A stretch of 14,616 bases of DNA from a candidate division WWE3 bacterium RIFOXYD1_FULL_39_9 (GTDB lineage: Bacteria; Patescibacteriota; WWE3; UBA101185; UBA10185). The stretch is from the NCBI GenBank assembly GCA_001773295.1, contig MEWG01000011.1, positions 1 to 14,616 of the forward strand, given 5' to 3'. A model generated the notes under the pieces. It did not search any database and was not told the origin of the DNA. It saw only the letters and a program-made list of their open reading frames with translations. Made by a program: the position numbers and the translations under genes. This document shows positions 6,909 through 13,206 of the stretch, one piece after another. Each line of letters opens with the position of its first letter. Within the stretch, counting starts at the first letter, position 1.

Positions 6909-8179
6909 TGTTAAAAAACGTAGTCAAGGAATTGGGTATTCCGATAAACGATGCAGGCGATAAAATGGAATTGTATACAAACGCCAGGAATTTTTTTATT
7001 AGGTCGTTTAAGAAGAAATACAGTAATTTTTTCCAATCTCCGTCAGTCTTACCATCTGTGATCAGTCAGAGATCCGGGAACCAGTCAGATTTGGAACATA
7101 GTGTTTATCAAAGATCAGACTATACTCCAATTAGTTTAGAAACCTCACTTAATGGTTATTTTCCAGATTTGGGATCTGTTAAATCCACAACCTTAATGTT
7201 TAGTAGCGGCATGGCGGCCGTATCGTCTTTGGTATATTTTTTATATGGAAAGAAAGGAGTATCCAAGATTGATATTGGAAAAAACAGTTATTTTGAGACG
7301 AAATGGCTGATTGAGGATTATCGCAGAGTTTTTTGGTTCAATGAATATGCTTTAGATATTGAAGCCAGTTGTAGCTGTATTTGGACAGAATATCCAATCA
7401 ATTGTACTCAGCCGGGTTTGTACCCATTTTCCAGCCAGATGAATCTCTCCAGGCTATTTAAAAAATCCATAGAAATGGCGTCTTCTACCAGGAGGCAGAC
7501 ATATTTAGTGATCGATTACACTCTGGGTTTTTTGCCATTTGACGTGGCTTTATATCTAGATAAACTGCCGGAAAATCTTACTGTGTTTTTGGTTACTAGT
7601 CTGCAAAAGCACCGAGGCTACGGTTTTGATTTGACTAATGCCGGAGCAGTCACCATTTATTCGCACCATCTCAAGGAAGACAGGGAATATTTGGATCGAG
7701 TTAGGGCGATAACCGGATCCTTAGTCACTCAGGAAACTGTTTGGTTAATGCCACAAATAAATCCGACTTTGATCAACAAGTTAGTTCACGATAGCGGTCA
7801 AAACGCCCACGATATTTTTTACAAATTAAAAGATGTTAGTTCTCAGGTAAGAGTGGATTATGCTGACAGCAAAGACTTTTACACATCATTTATTTACCTG
7901 ACTATCAGTCCGGAAATGATGAAAAGGTCAGTTTTGGTCCCTTATTATAGTGATTTGTTGGTTAAGGAAATTATTCAAACAGCCAAACGAAAAAAAACGG
8001 TCATAGTTCAGGGGACATCTTTCGGCTTTCCTTTTACTCGAATATTTAAAAATTCCGAGCGATATGAAAATACCAATTCACTTAGAGTGGCCATTGGTTA
8101 TGACGAGGAAATGACTCAGGGGGTAGCGGAATCATTGGAGGAGGGGATTAACAATTTTGTGAATAAATACGGAGAATGA
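6905..8179 (+). CDS. Uncharacterised fold-type-I PLP-dependent enzyme
   Basis: I cannot place these 424 aa in a named family. They carry the hallmarks of fold-type-I PLP enzymes: FSSGMAAVSSL at 99-109 (phosphate-binding helix, like cystathionine synthase-type enzymes), LVIDYTLGFLPFD at 201-213 with Asp204 placed to contact the pyridine nitrogen, VTSLQKHRGYG at 230-240 with Lys235 as the likely Schiff-base lysine, and SLRVAIGYDEEM at 392-403, where Arg394 resembles the carboxylate-binding arginine of aminotransferases. An N-terminal extension of about 90 residues has no recognised motif. Starts at 6905 and 6908 are both possible; AAAGG at 6896-6900 suits 6908 better. It overlaps the kinase stop and the alr start, so it is translationally coupled to both. 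Transamination, beta/gamma-elimination or decarboxylation cannot be told apart by eye. Confidence 0.75.
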   Translation: MMLKNVVKELGIPINDAGDKMELYTNARNFFIRSFKKKYSNFFQSPSVLPSVISQRSGNQSDLEHSVYQRSDYTPISLETSLNGYFPDLGSVKSTTLMFSSGMAAVSSLVYFLYGKKGVSKIDIGKNSYFETKWLIEDYRRVFWFNEYALDIEASCSCIWTEYPINCTQPGLYPFSSQMNLSRLFKKSIEMASSTRRQTYLVIDYTLGFLPFDVALYLDKLPENLTVFLVTSLQKHRGYGFDLTNAGAVTIYSHHLKEDREYLDRVRAITGSLVTQETVWLMPQINPTLINKLVHDSGQNAHDIFYKLKDVSSQVRVDYADSKDFYTSFIYLTISPEMMKRSVLVPYYSDLLVKEIIQTAKRKKTVIVQGTSFGFPFTRIFKNSERYENTNSLRVAIGYDEEMTQGVAESLEEGINNFVNKYGE

Positions 8180-8181
8180 AC

Positions 8182-9291
8182 ATGCATCGCACTTGGACTG
8201 AAATAAATTTGGAAACGATGAGATCAAATTTGTTAACAATCCGCTCGAATCTTGGGCCGATGGTGACGTTGGGAATTGTTGTAAAGGCTGATGCGTATGG
8301 TCATGGTCTTCGAGCCATCGTACCCTTGTTGAATTCAGAAAAAATCGAATTTGCAATCGTAGCCTATGTTGAGGAAGCACTTGTATTACGACAATGTAGT
8401 TTTACGGGTAAAATTTTAGTTTTGAATGAGGTACCCGATGAGCTTTGCAAGGCTATAACAGAATTTAATTTGACGCTTTGTATCGGAAGTTATGAGTACG
8501 CAAAAATAGTAAATGAGTATGGCCGTAAACTACGATCAAAGGTTAATGTACATATAGAAATTGACACTGGAATTGGGAGATCGGGGTTATATTATCACGA
8601 ATCTTTGAATCAGATAGAACAAATTGTTGCATTCAACAATTTAGAACCTGAAGGAATATTTACTCATTTTTCAAATGCTGACAGCAAATCACTGGAAACA
8701 ACGACAGAGCAACTAAGAAACTTTAAAGAATTGGTAAGAAAATTAAGTGCAAAAGGAATCGAGTTTAAATATACACATGCTGCTACGGGATGTTCAGCTT
8801 TTTCACTGCCGGATTCCCAGCTAAATTTGGTACGCATCGGGGCTGCTTTCTATGGATTGCAATCTTCTAATGAAAAGGAATATCCAATTCAAGTTAGGCC
8901 AGTTTTGTCGTGGTTTACGCGTGTTAGCCGAATTCGCAGGCTAAGAGCAGGTGAAAATTTGGGATATGGGATTAATCCTCTACCGGTTGATTCGAAAATA
9001 GCAGTATTACCGATTGGCTATGGTGACGGATTTTCGAGACGGCCTAATTTCAACTTTGTATTGATTCGTTCACATAGGGTGCCGATAATTGGTCATGTTT
9101 CCATGTCCGAGGCATATGCAGATGTGACCGGGATTGGGGTGGTGGAGGTGGGGGATACGGTGACAATAATAGGAAAGCAGGGAAAGACTTCATTGTCAGC
9201 GCAAGATCACGCCAAAAGTTGGGATACCGTATCCGAAGAAATAGTGGCCTCGATTTCGCCTTTAGTGCCTAGAATTTATCTGTCGAAGTAA
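8182..9291 (+). CDS. alr: Alanine racemase family protein (altered active-site motif)
   Basis: Fold-type-III PLP enzyme that interconverts L- and D-alanine for peptidoglycan. With the ATG at 8182 (GGAG seven bases upstream) it has 369 aa; an ATG at 8176 overlapping the previous stop adds two. Lys35 in VVKADAYGHG (33-42) is the PLP lysine, Tyr262 in LGYGINPL is the second catalytic base, DTGIGRSG at 128-135 includes Arg133, and VRIGAAFYG (217-225) and PIGYGDGFSRR (277-287) are family signatures. The usual GRVCMDQ block reads GHVSMSE at 304-310: the family's Cys, Asp and Gln become Ser, Ser and Glu. The C-terminal RVPRxY motif is LVPRIY. It is probably an amino-acid racemase, but alanine specificity is less sure. 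Its last 23 bases overlap the convergent glycosyltransferase gene. Confidence 0.85.
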   Translation: MHRTWTEINLETMRSNLLTIRSNLGPMVTLGIVVKADAYGHGLRAIVPLLNSEKIEFAIVAYVEEALVLRQCSFTGKILVLNEVPDELCKAITEFNLTLCIGSYEYAKIVNEYGRKLRSKVNVHIEIDTGIGRSGLYYHESLNQIEQIVAFNNLEPEGIFTHFSNADSKSLETTTEQLRNFKELVRKLSAKGIEFKYTHAATGCSAFSLPDSQLNLVRIGAAFYGLQSSNEKEYPIQVRPVLSWFTRVSRIRRLRAGENLGYGINPLPVDSKIAVLPIGYGDGFSRRPNFNFVLIRSHRVPIIGHVSMSEAYADVTGIGVVEVGDTVTIIGKQGKTSLSAQDHAKSWDTVSEEIVASISPLVPRIYLSK

Positions 9292-10258
9292 CGGCATCTT
9301 TGTACGAAGTAAACACGGCTTTGGCTTTGGTGTCTTTGACTTTGATTAAGCTCTCGGGGTTGGAGATGGCATATTTATAGTATTCCGGAATTTTTTTTAG
9401 ATCAATGAGAGTTTGTTTTAGGAGCTTAATGTAGGGGCTATAAACAAGGGAAACAGCCTCTTTGGGAATCCGGTAGAAGTTTTCTCTATCACCAGTAATA
9501 ATATATTTGTAATTTATCAGGTTCATTCTGAAGCTATGATAGTGATAGTAAATAAGAGGCCAGCCATTAACGATGACTTTCCCGTTTTTGGATGACAGAT
9601 CGTATTTTTGAATACTCCAGGGGGCGATGTTTGCACCGATTTGAGTATTTTCTCGGACACCTTTGAATAAAATACGCCACTGATCTAAATATTTTTGATC
9701 AGCAAATTTGCCGTCCTCGAATCTGGCGTAACACCACTCCATGCATTTTTGATGCCACCAACCTAAAACTTGTCTAGCGTTTTTTGTGTTTTTAAAACTT
9801 TCCCAGCAGGAGCAGTAGTAGCCAACAGGTTTAAATTGATCGACTTCGTCGACCGAGAAGTTGTTAGGTTGGATTAAAACGTCAGCATTTCCAATCTCTT
9901 GAAATATTACTTCAGGATTATCAAAAAACATAAAATCGCAATCAATATATGTAACCATATCAGCCTTAGTATCATTCATAACCTTTAGCACGATATATGG
10001 TTTACAGGACCAGTAATACTCATAGAGCTTTTCTTTTTCTGATTTGCTTTTTTTCAGCTCCTCGTTTTCAAAGTCTTTGGGAGCGATGGGAATAAAGTTA
10101 GGATAATTTAGCTTTTTTGTGATTTCATATGAAAGATCATCAAAACAGAAAGCATAAAGGACAAAATTTGAATGGTATTTCTGCAGTGATAAATAGGTTG
10201 CCACCGCTTTAGGCAGGTAATTACTATCGTAGAATGTGACAAGATATCGCTTTTTCAT
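9269..10258 (-). CDS. GT-A-fold glycosyltransferase (GT8-like)
   Basis: Predicted nucleotide-sugar-dependent glycosyltransferase of 329 aa. It begins with YLVTFYDSNYLPKAVATYLS (a Rossmann-like strand and helix seen in GT8-like enzymes), has the metal and nucleotide-sugar DxD motif as YIDCDFMFF (Asp106 and Asp108) and a downstream FADQKYLDQW at 185-194 that matches the ADQ-x-L-x-W motif of GT8/GT77-type transferases. No signal peptide or membrane helix is evident, so it is probably cytoplasmic or peripheral. The start codon overlaps the stop of the upstream ATP-grasp gene (TAATG), so the two are translationally coupled. Its 3' end runs 23 bases into alr on the opposite strand. The UDP-glucose made by the nearby GalU is a plausible donor, but that is inference. 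Confidence 0.75.
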   Translation of the reverse strand: MKKRYLVTFYDSNYLPKAVATYLSLQKYHSNFVLYAFCFDDLSYEITKKLNYPNFIPIAPKDFENEELKKSKSEKEKLYEYYWSCKPYIVLKVMNDTKADMVTYIDCDFMFFDNPEVIFQEIGNADVLIQPNNFSVDEVDQFKPVGYYCSCWESFKNTKNARQVLGWWHQKCMEWCYARFEDGKFADQKYLDQWRILFKGVRENTQIGANIAPWSIQKYDLSSKNGKVIVNGWPLIYYHYHSFRMNLINYKYIITGDRENFYRIPKEAVSLVYSPYIKLLKQTLIDLKKIPEYYKYAISNPESLIKVKDTKAKAVFTSYKDAVTSTDKF

Positions 10259-11244
10259 TAATCAATAAAAACCTCTAACTTGTTAGTTTGACGGTTGAGA
10301 CCATTGATAATCATATACTCAACATAACTTTCAAGAGAGATGCCTTTTTTCTGAAGTTGTTTGGGTAAGTCACTTTGTTCATAATTGAGTAACCCCGGGG
10401 CGGTATTGTTTTCTAAAAAGTAAATTTCTTCGGCATTGGTTACTCTGGTATCAAAACGGCTAACACCTTGGCACCCGATCTTTTTGAATAATTTTAAGGC
10501 TGAAGAACTAATTTTTTCCTCTAGTTCTTTACTAATTTTTGCTGGCATAATTTCTTCCATAAGGGAGGGATCGTCCTTGACATCAGAGTCTTGGATTTTG
10601 TGATGCTTAAATTTAAGCTCAATCATTGGCAATACGACAGTATTGTTGTCGGGGGTGTCGATGATTCCCACCGTAATCTCTTTGCCTTCGATATATTCTT
10701 CGATGGCAGTCCTGTGGCTGAATTGGAAAGCTTTTTTCAAAGCTAAATCTAGGTCTTTTTGCTCTGCGATAAGCGAAACCCCCAGAGAGTAACCTTGATA
10801 GCTGGGTTTTACAATACACGGGTATTTAATGGTGGGTTTTTCATAATGATACTCATTGCTGGTTCCATAGAAGTAGACCTTGGGGGTTTTGATACCCAAG
10901 GAGTTGGCAATGGCATAAAAGAAGTATTTGTTTTTACAGATAGCGCTTGCCTCAACCCCGCTACCGGAGTAGGGTATTTCCAAGGCTTCCAGCGCTCCTT
11001 GCATAACGCCGTCTTCACCCCATTTACAGAACAGGGACATAAACGCAAAATCCGGCTTGAATTCGACAAGTTGGCTGATAATCGAAGTATTAACGTCAAA
11101 TAATTTGGTTTGGGTAAACCCGGCGTTCTGAAGAGCTTTAAGAAGGTTATTGCCGGTTAACATTGAAGCGTAGTGTTCGGGTTCGAACCCGCCACACAAA
11201 ACAGCTACTTTAAAATGTTTTTTGTTGATTTTAGAGTTTCGCAC
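10258..11244 (-). CDS. D-alanine-D-alanine ligase-like ATP-grasp enzyme (atypical)
   Basis: ATP-grasp ligase of 328 aa, by fold a Ddl relative that would join two D-amino acids (or a D-amino and a hydroxy acid) for peptidoglycan. Seen: VAVLCGGFEPEH at 13-24, WGEDGVMQGALE at 75-86, IPYSGSGVEASA at 90-101, KPSYQGYSLGV at 146-156, EEYIEGKEITV at 182-192, and metal ligands Asp265, Glu278 and Asn280 in SRFD and ENNTAPG. Against E. coli DdlB the alignment KPSREGSSVGM/KPSYQGYSLGV puts Tyr152 at Ser150 of the Glu15-Ser150-Tyr216 triad; the omega-loop tyrosine motif is replaced by KFKHHKIQDSDVKDD, and the HG before GEDG is lost. It starts with GTG directly behind a -10 box. Substrate specificity is probably changed. 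Its partner gene is the glycosyltransferase, and an Alr homologue converges on the pair. Confidence 0.78.
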   Translation of the reverse strand: MRNSKINKKHFKVAVLCGGFEPEHYASMLTGNNLLKALQNAGFTQTKLFDVNTSIISQLVEFKPDFAFMSLFCKWGEDGVMQGALEALEIPYSGSGVEASAICKNKYFFYAIANSLGIKTPKVYFYGTSNEYHYEKPTIKYPCIVKPSYQGYSLGVSLIAEQKDLDLALKKAFQFSHRTAIEEYIEGKEITVGIIDTPDNNTVVLPMIELKFKHHKIQDSDVKDDPSLMEEIMPAKISKELEEKISSSALKLFKKIGCQGVSRFDTRVTNAEEIYFLENNTAPGLLNYEQSDLPKQLQKKGISLESYVEYMIINGLNRQTNKLEVFID

Positions 11245-11250
11245 TGGGCT

Positions 11251-11259
11251 ATTTTAGCA
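11251..11259 (-). promoter_or_regulatory. Extended -10 promoter of the ddl-like/GT operon
   Basis: On the minus strand TGC-TAAAAT is an extended -10 element ending 6 bases before the GTG start of the ATP-grasp gene. The transcription start would coincide with the start codon, giving a leaderless mRNA. No Shine-Dalgarno and no strong -35 are visible. Confidence 0.5.
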
Positions 11260-11269
11260 CAGAAAGCAG

Positions 11270-11297
11270 TTGTTTTTAATCCTATAACATATATTAT
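11270..11297 (+). promoter_or_regulatory. Candidate promoter before the 11318 small ORF
   Basis: TTGTTT (11270-11275), a 16-base spacer and TATTAT (11292-11297). AAAGGA at 11302-11307 follows and lies 10 bases before a GTG at 11318, a plausible ribosome-binding site. The arrangement supports a short transcript or gene, but AT-rich sequence can give such matches by chance. Confidence 0.35.
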
Positions 11298-11317
11298 CAG
11301 CAAAGGATGAGCGAGAC

Positions 11318-11440
11318 GTGATCGAAGAATCAATTACACGTGACCATTTTGGACATGGCAAGCCTAACCATAACCGAGCAGAAGTAATGATTGATTGGTT
11401 TCAAGCCAAAACCCAAGCAAATGCTGCCGATAGTGGATAA
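11318..11440 (+). CDS. Hypothetical small protein, 40 aa, possibly truncated
   Basis: A GTG-started ORF of 40 codons with promoter-like sequence and an AAAGGA site upstream. It is hydrophilic, with a His/Gly/Asn-rich centre (HFGHGKPNHNRAE at residues 10-22) and MIDWFQ at 24-29. Its last part runs, out of frame, into the galU-like fragment at 11412-11465, so the original C-terminus may have been replaced when that fragment arrived. I recognise no family. It could be a true small gene, a relic, or chance. Confidence 0.3.
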   Translation: MIEESITRDHFGHGKPNHNRAEVMIDWFQAKTQANAADSG

Positions 11441-11579
11441 GCCGATTATTCAGTACGTGGTGGAGGCTGAAAGAGCAAACCAGGAAGTATTTAAAGAATT
11501 GGAAAAAAATAACTTAGTTGTTAAATACCCAACTCATCTTCTACCGGGCGATCATTGGGTTGATCAACTCTGGAACTGA
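11391..11579 (+). pseudogene. galU N-terminal fragment (relic duplicate or chimera)
   Basis: A 62-codon frame opening with TTG contains PKQMLPIVDKPIIQYVVE, identical to GalU residues 27-44. The 54 bases at 11412-11465 match 11931-11984 except for four third-position, synonymous changes. The preceding GFKPK aligns with the GalU GTRFLPQ region if four residues are deleted. After residue 25 the similarity stops, and the rest (ending HWVDQLWN) resembles nothing I know. The glycine loop and catalytic core of a nucleotidyltransferase are absent, so it cannot be an active enzyme. It lies about 440 bases upstream of the intact galU in the same orientation. The true relic may be limited to about 11397-11465. 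Confidence 0.6.
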
Positions 11580-11793
11580 CTCCGTGACCTAAATTGATTG
11601 GGCACATGGGACTATGGCCTCCACGATCTTCCAAGCGTTCATCGGCTTCACTTTTTTGGCCGTGCCCGTTACCTAGTCTGACTCGGGTACCTAGTTTTTC
11701 TGGCGGCAATTTAGCCGGCATACCTTCCTGGGAAAGGATGTGTTCCCAGTCGGTTTGAGAAGATTTGGGTCCGGATCCGTGTTCGGTAGGCAT
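11521..11793 (-). CDS. Hypothetical small hydrophilic protein, 90 aa
   Basis: ATG-started ORF on the strand opposite to galU, sharing a 59-base divergent promoter region with it. A TAAAAT box sits 9 bases before the ATG, the same spacing as at the bpsA-like gene. The product is charged and rich in Gly, His, Glu and Pro (RLGNGHGQKSEADERLEDR at residues 39-57), with one cysteine and no membrane segment or signal peptide. Codon choice looks ordinary for coding sequence. I recognise no domain. It overlaps the last 59 bases of the galU-like frame on the other strand; both cannot be fully functional there. Confidence 0.45.
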   Translation of the reverse strand: MPTEHGSGPKSSQTDWEHILSQEGMPAKLPPEKLGTRVRLGNGHGQKSEADERLEDRGGHSPMCPINLGHGVSSRVDQPNDRPVEDELGI

Positions 11794-11802
11794 AGCCTAG
11801 TG

Positions 11803-11808
11803 ATTTTA
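11803..11808 (-). promoter_or_regulatory. -10 element of the 90-aa hypothetical gene
   Basis: TAAAAT on the minus strand, 9 bases from the ATG at 11793. No convincing -35 is seen. It lies between the galU promoter and the small gene, so the two promoters are back to back. Confidence 0.35.
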
Positions 11809-11814
11809 ACACGA

Positions 11815-11844
11815 TTGCGAAAAGTCGTGTTTTTGGGTTATGAT
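11815..11844 (+). promoter_or_regulatory. galU promoter
   Basis: TTGCGA (11815-11820), an 18-base spacer and TATGAT (11839-11844). The ATG of galU follows after 8 bases with no Shine-Dalgarno, so the transcript would be leaderless or nearly so. Confidence 0.5.
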
Positions 11845-11852
11845 GTGGATCC

Positions 11853-12749
11853 ATGGCTAAAAAGGTGACCAAGGCGGTGATTCCGGCGGCTGGGTTTGGA
11901 ACCAGGTTTTTGCCTCAAACCAAGGCTATGCCTAAACAGATGCTGCCGATAGTGGATAAGCCGATTATTCAATACGTGGTGGAGGGGCTGGTCAACTCGG
12001 GAATCGAGGACATTATTGTGGTGACCAATTACCACGAGCGGGCGATCGAGGACCATTTTGACCGGCCGCACGCCGATTTGACTGAAAACATTCTGATGGG
12101 TGGGGAGAAGAAAAGGCCGCTTTTGGACATCTTAAACGAGATTTCGGACATGGCTAATTTTGTATATGTCAGGCAGAAGGGACCGTATGGTAACGGAACG
12201 CCATTGTTAAACGTCAAGAACCTGGTGGGAGATGAGCCGTTTATTTATACCTGGAGCGATGAGTTTATTGATACCAATGGAGGCAAGTCGGTATTTGAGC
12301 AGCTGATCGAGGTGTACAACGAATACGGCTGTTCGGTGATGGGCTCGATCAGAGCCAGATCGGATGAAGACTACAAGCGGTTTGGGTTTGCGGCCGGTAA
12401 GGAATTAAGACCGGGGTTGATTGACGCTGACGCAATTATCGAAAAGCCGGGAAAGGAGAAGGCACCTTCCGATCTGGCTCAGGTGACAGCTTATTTGTTT
12501 ACCCCGGAAATCTTTGCCAAGATTCAGGAGGCTAAGGATAAACTGAAAGAGGGTGAAGAATTGTGGTACAACGATGCGCTCAAGCTGATGCTGGCAGACG
12601 GGCAGAGAGTATTGGCCAAGGAAATTGAAGGGGGAATTTACCGGGATGCGGGAACTAAGATTGAATATTTAAAAACAGTAGTGTCGATGGCTATGAAGCA
12701 TCCGGAAGTGGGGGAAGAATTTTCGAAATGGCTCAAAGAGCTGAAGTAA
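11853..12749 (+). CDS. galU: UTP-glucose-1-phosphate uridylyltransferase
   Basis: Makes UDP-glucose from UTP and glucose-1-phosphate, the activated glucose used for surface glycans and glycolipids. The 298 aa are normal for bacterial GalU (E. coli 302). Motifs: the nucleotide loop PAAGFGTRFLPQTKAMPKQM at 11-30 with GFGTR, then LPIVDKPIIQYVVE at 31-44, an IIEKPGKEKAPSDLAQVTAY block around 196-215 and RDAGTKIEYLKTV near 270-282. A promoter lies directly upstream. Residues 27-44 are duplicated in the relic at 11412-11465. The enzyme could feed the GT-A glycosyltransferase nearby. A glucose-1-phosphate thymidylyltransferase is less likely given the spacing and length. Confidence 0.95.
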   Translation: MAKKVTKAVIPAAGFGTRFLPQTKAMPKQMLPIVDKPIIQYVVEGLVNSGIEDIIVVTNYHERAIEDHFDRPHADLTENILMGGEKKRPLLDILNEISDMANFVYVRQKGPYGNGTPLLNVKNLVGDEPFIYTWSDEFIDTNGGKSVFEQLIEVYNEYGCSVMGSIRARSDEDYKRFGFAAGKELRPGLIDADAIIEKPGKEKAPSDLAQVTAYLFTPEIFAKIQEAKDKLKEGEELWYNDALKLMLADGQRVLAKEIEGGIYRDAGTKIEYLKTVVSMAMKHPEVGEEFSKWLKELK

Positions 12750-12755
12750 AACTTT

Positions 12756-12983
12756 ATGGCTAAAAGTAAGAACAAACCGCAACTAAATCGATTTGAGGGA
12801 CCAGTAGGTAGGACTTTGGATGAGGGTGTGGTACATGAGGATTGCTGGGATTTTGCTAATGACAGGGATCAGGGCGGGCATCGGGGAGTCGAGGGGCAGG
12901 GAGCGGCAAGTATTTTACCTAATAGAGCAACTCAGAAAAAAAAACAACAGCAGGGCAGGGCGATCGAGAGCGGTGAGTGGTAG
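12756..12983 (+). CDS. Hypothetical small ORF after galU, 75 aa
   Basis: Opens 6 bases after the galU stop and ends one base from the convergent ORF at 12985. The product is hydrophilic and rich in Gly, Gln, Asp and Arg, with a KKKQQQ run coded near a nine-A tract at 12937-12945, where frameshifts are likely. No Shine-Dalgarno, no membrane segment and no recognised domain. Position is the main support; it may be non-coding. Confidence 0.28.
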   Translation: MAKSKNKPQLNRFEGPVGRTLDEGVVHEDCWDFANDRDQGGHRGVEGQGAASILPNRATQKKKQQQGRAIESGEW

Positions 12984-12984
12984 A

Positions 12985-13203
12985 TTAAAACGCTTCTTTA
13001 TTCTTTTGGCGTCTTTGTGTTCCCGTTTCGGTGCGGTGTCTGTAGACCGCGGATCTTAATTGGTTGCCAAATTGTCCGGTTTGTTCATTGTACAGAAACT
13101 GACAGCCCTTGCGAATGCACTTAGTATGTACCCCGCCTGTTGTCTGACAGTTTGACTCGCTTTTGAGGGGGTGAGTGCAGATATATTCCGGATGATTGGC
13201 CAT
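12985..13203 (-). CDS. Hypothetical small Cys/His protein, 72 aa
   Basis: ATG-started ORF on the minus strand with a TACAAT box 12 bases upstream. The N-terminal half carries a regular set of potential metal ligands: Cys9, His11, Cys19, His26, Cys29 and Cys34 (CTHPLK, SNCQTTGGVHTKC, KGC), followed by QFLYNEQTGQFGN and a strongly basic tail (RHRTETGTQRRQKNKEAF). This looks like a small zinc-binding or nucleic-acid-binding protein, although I recognise no specific family. No neighbouring gene explains it. The ORF could be fortuitous, since it lies in a 650-base stretch without clear genes. Confidence 0.42.
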   Translation of the reverse strand: MANHPEYICTHPLKSESNCQTTGGVHTKCIRKGCQFLYNEQTGQFGNQLRSAVYRHRTETGTQRRQKNKEAF

Positions 13204-13206
13204 AAG

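Noticed and set aside
10759..11103. 114-codon plus-strand frame opposite the ddl-like gene
   Set aside because: It mirrors a well-supported coding sequence and has no motif of its own.
11175..11190. GTTCGGGTTCGAACCC, resembling a tRNA T-arm
   Set aside because: It lies inside the ddl-like coding sequence, is a short palindrome, and no acceptor or anticodon stems fit around it.
13033..13050. GCGGT/ACCGC hairpin as a terminator
   Set aside because: Five base pairs with an eight-base loop and no T-tract on either strand.
12820..13059. 79-codon plus-strand frame overlapping the 75-aa ORF
   Set aside because: Arg-rich and irregular, it overlaps two other candidates, has no ribosome site or promoter and shows no domain.
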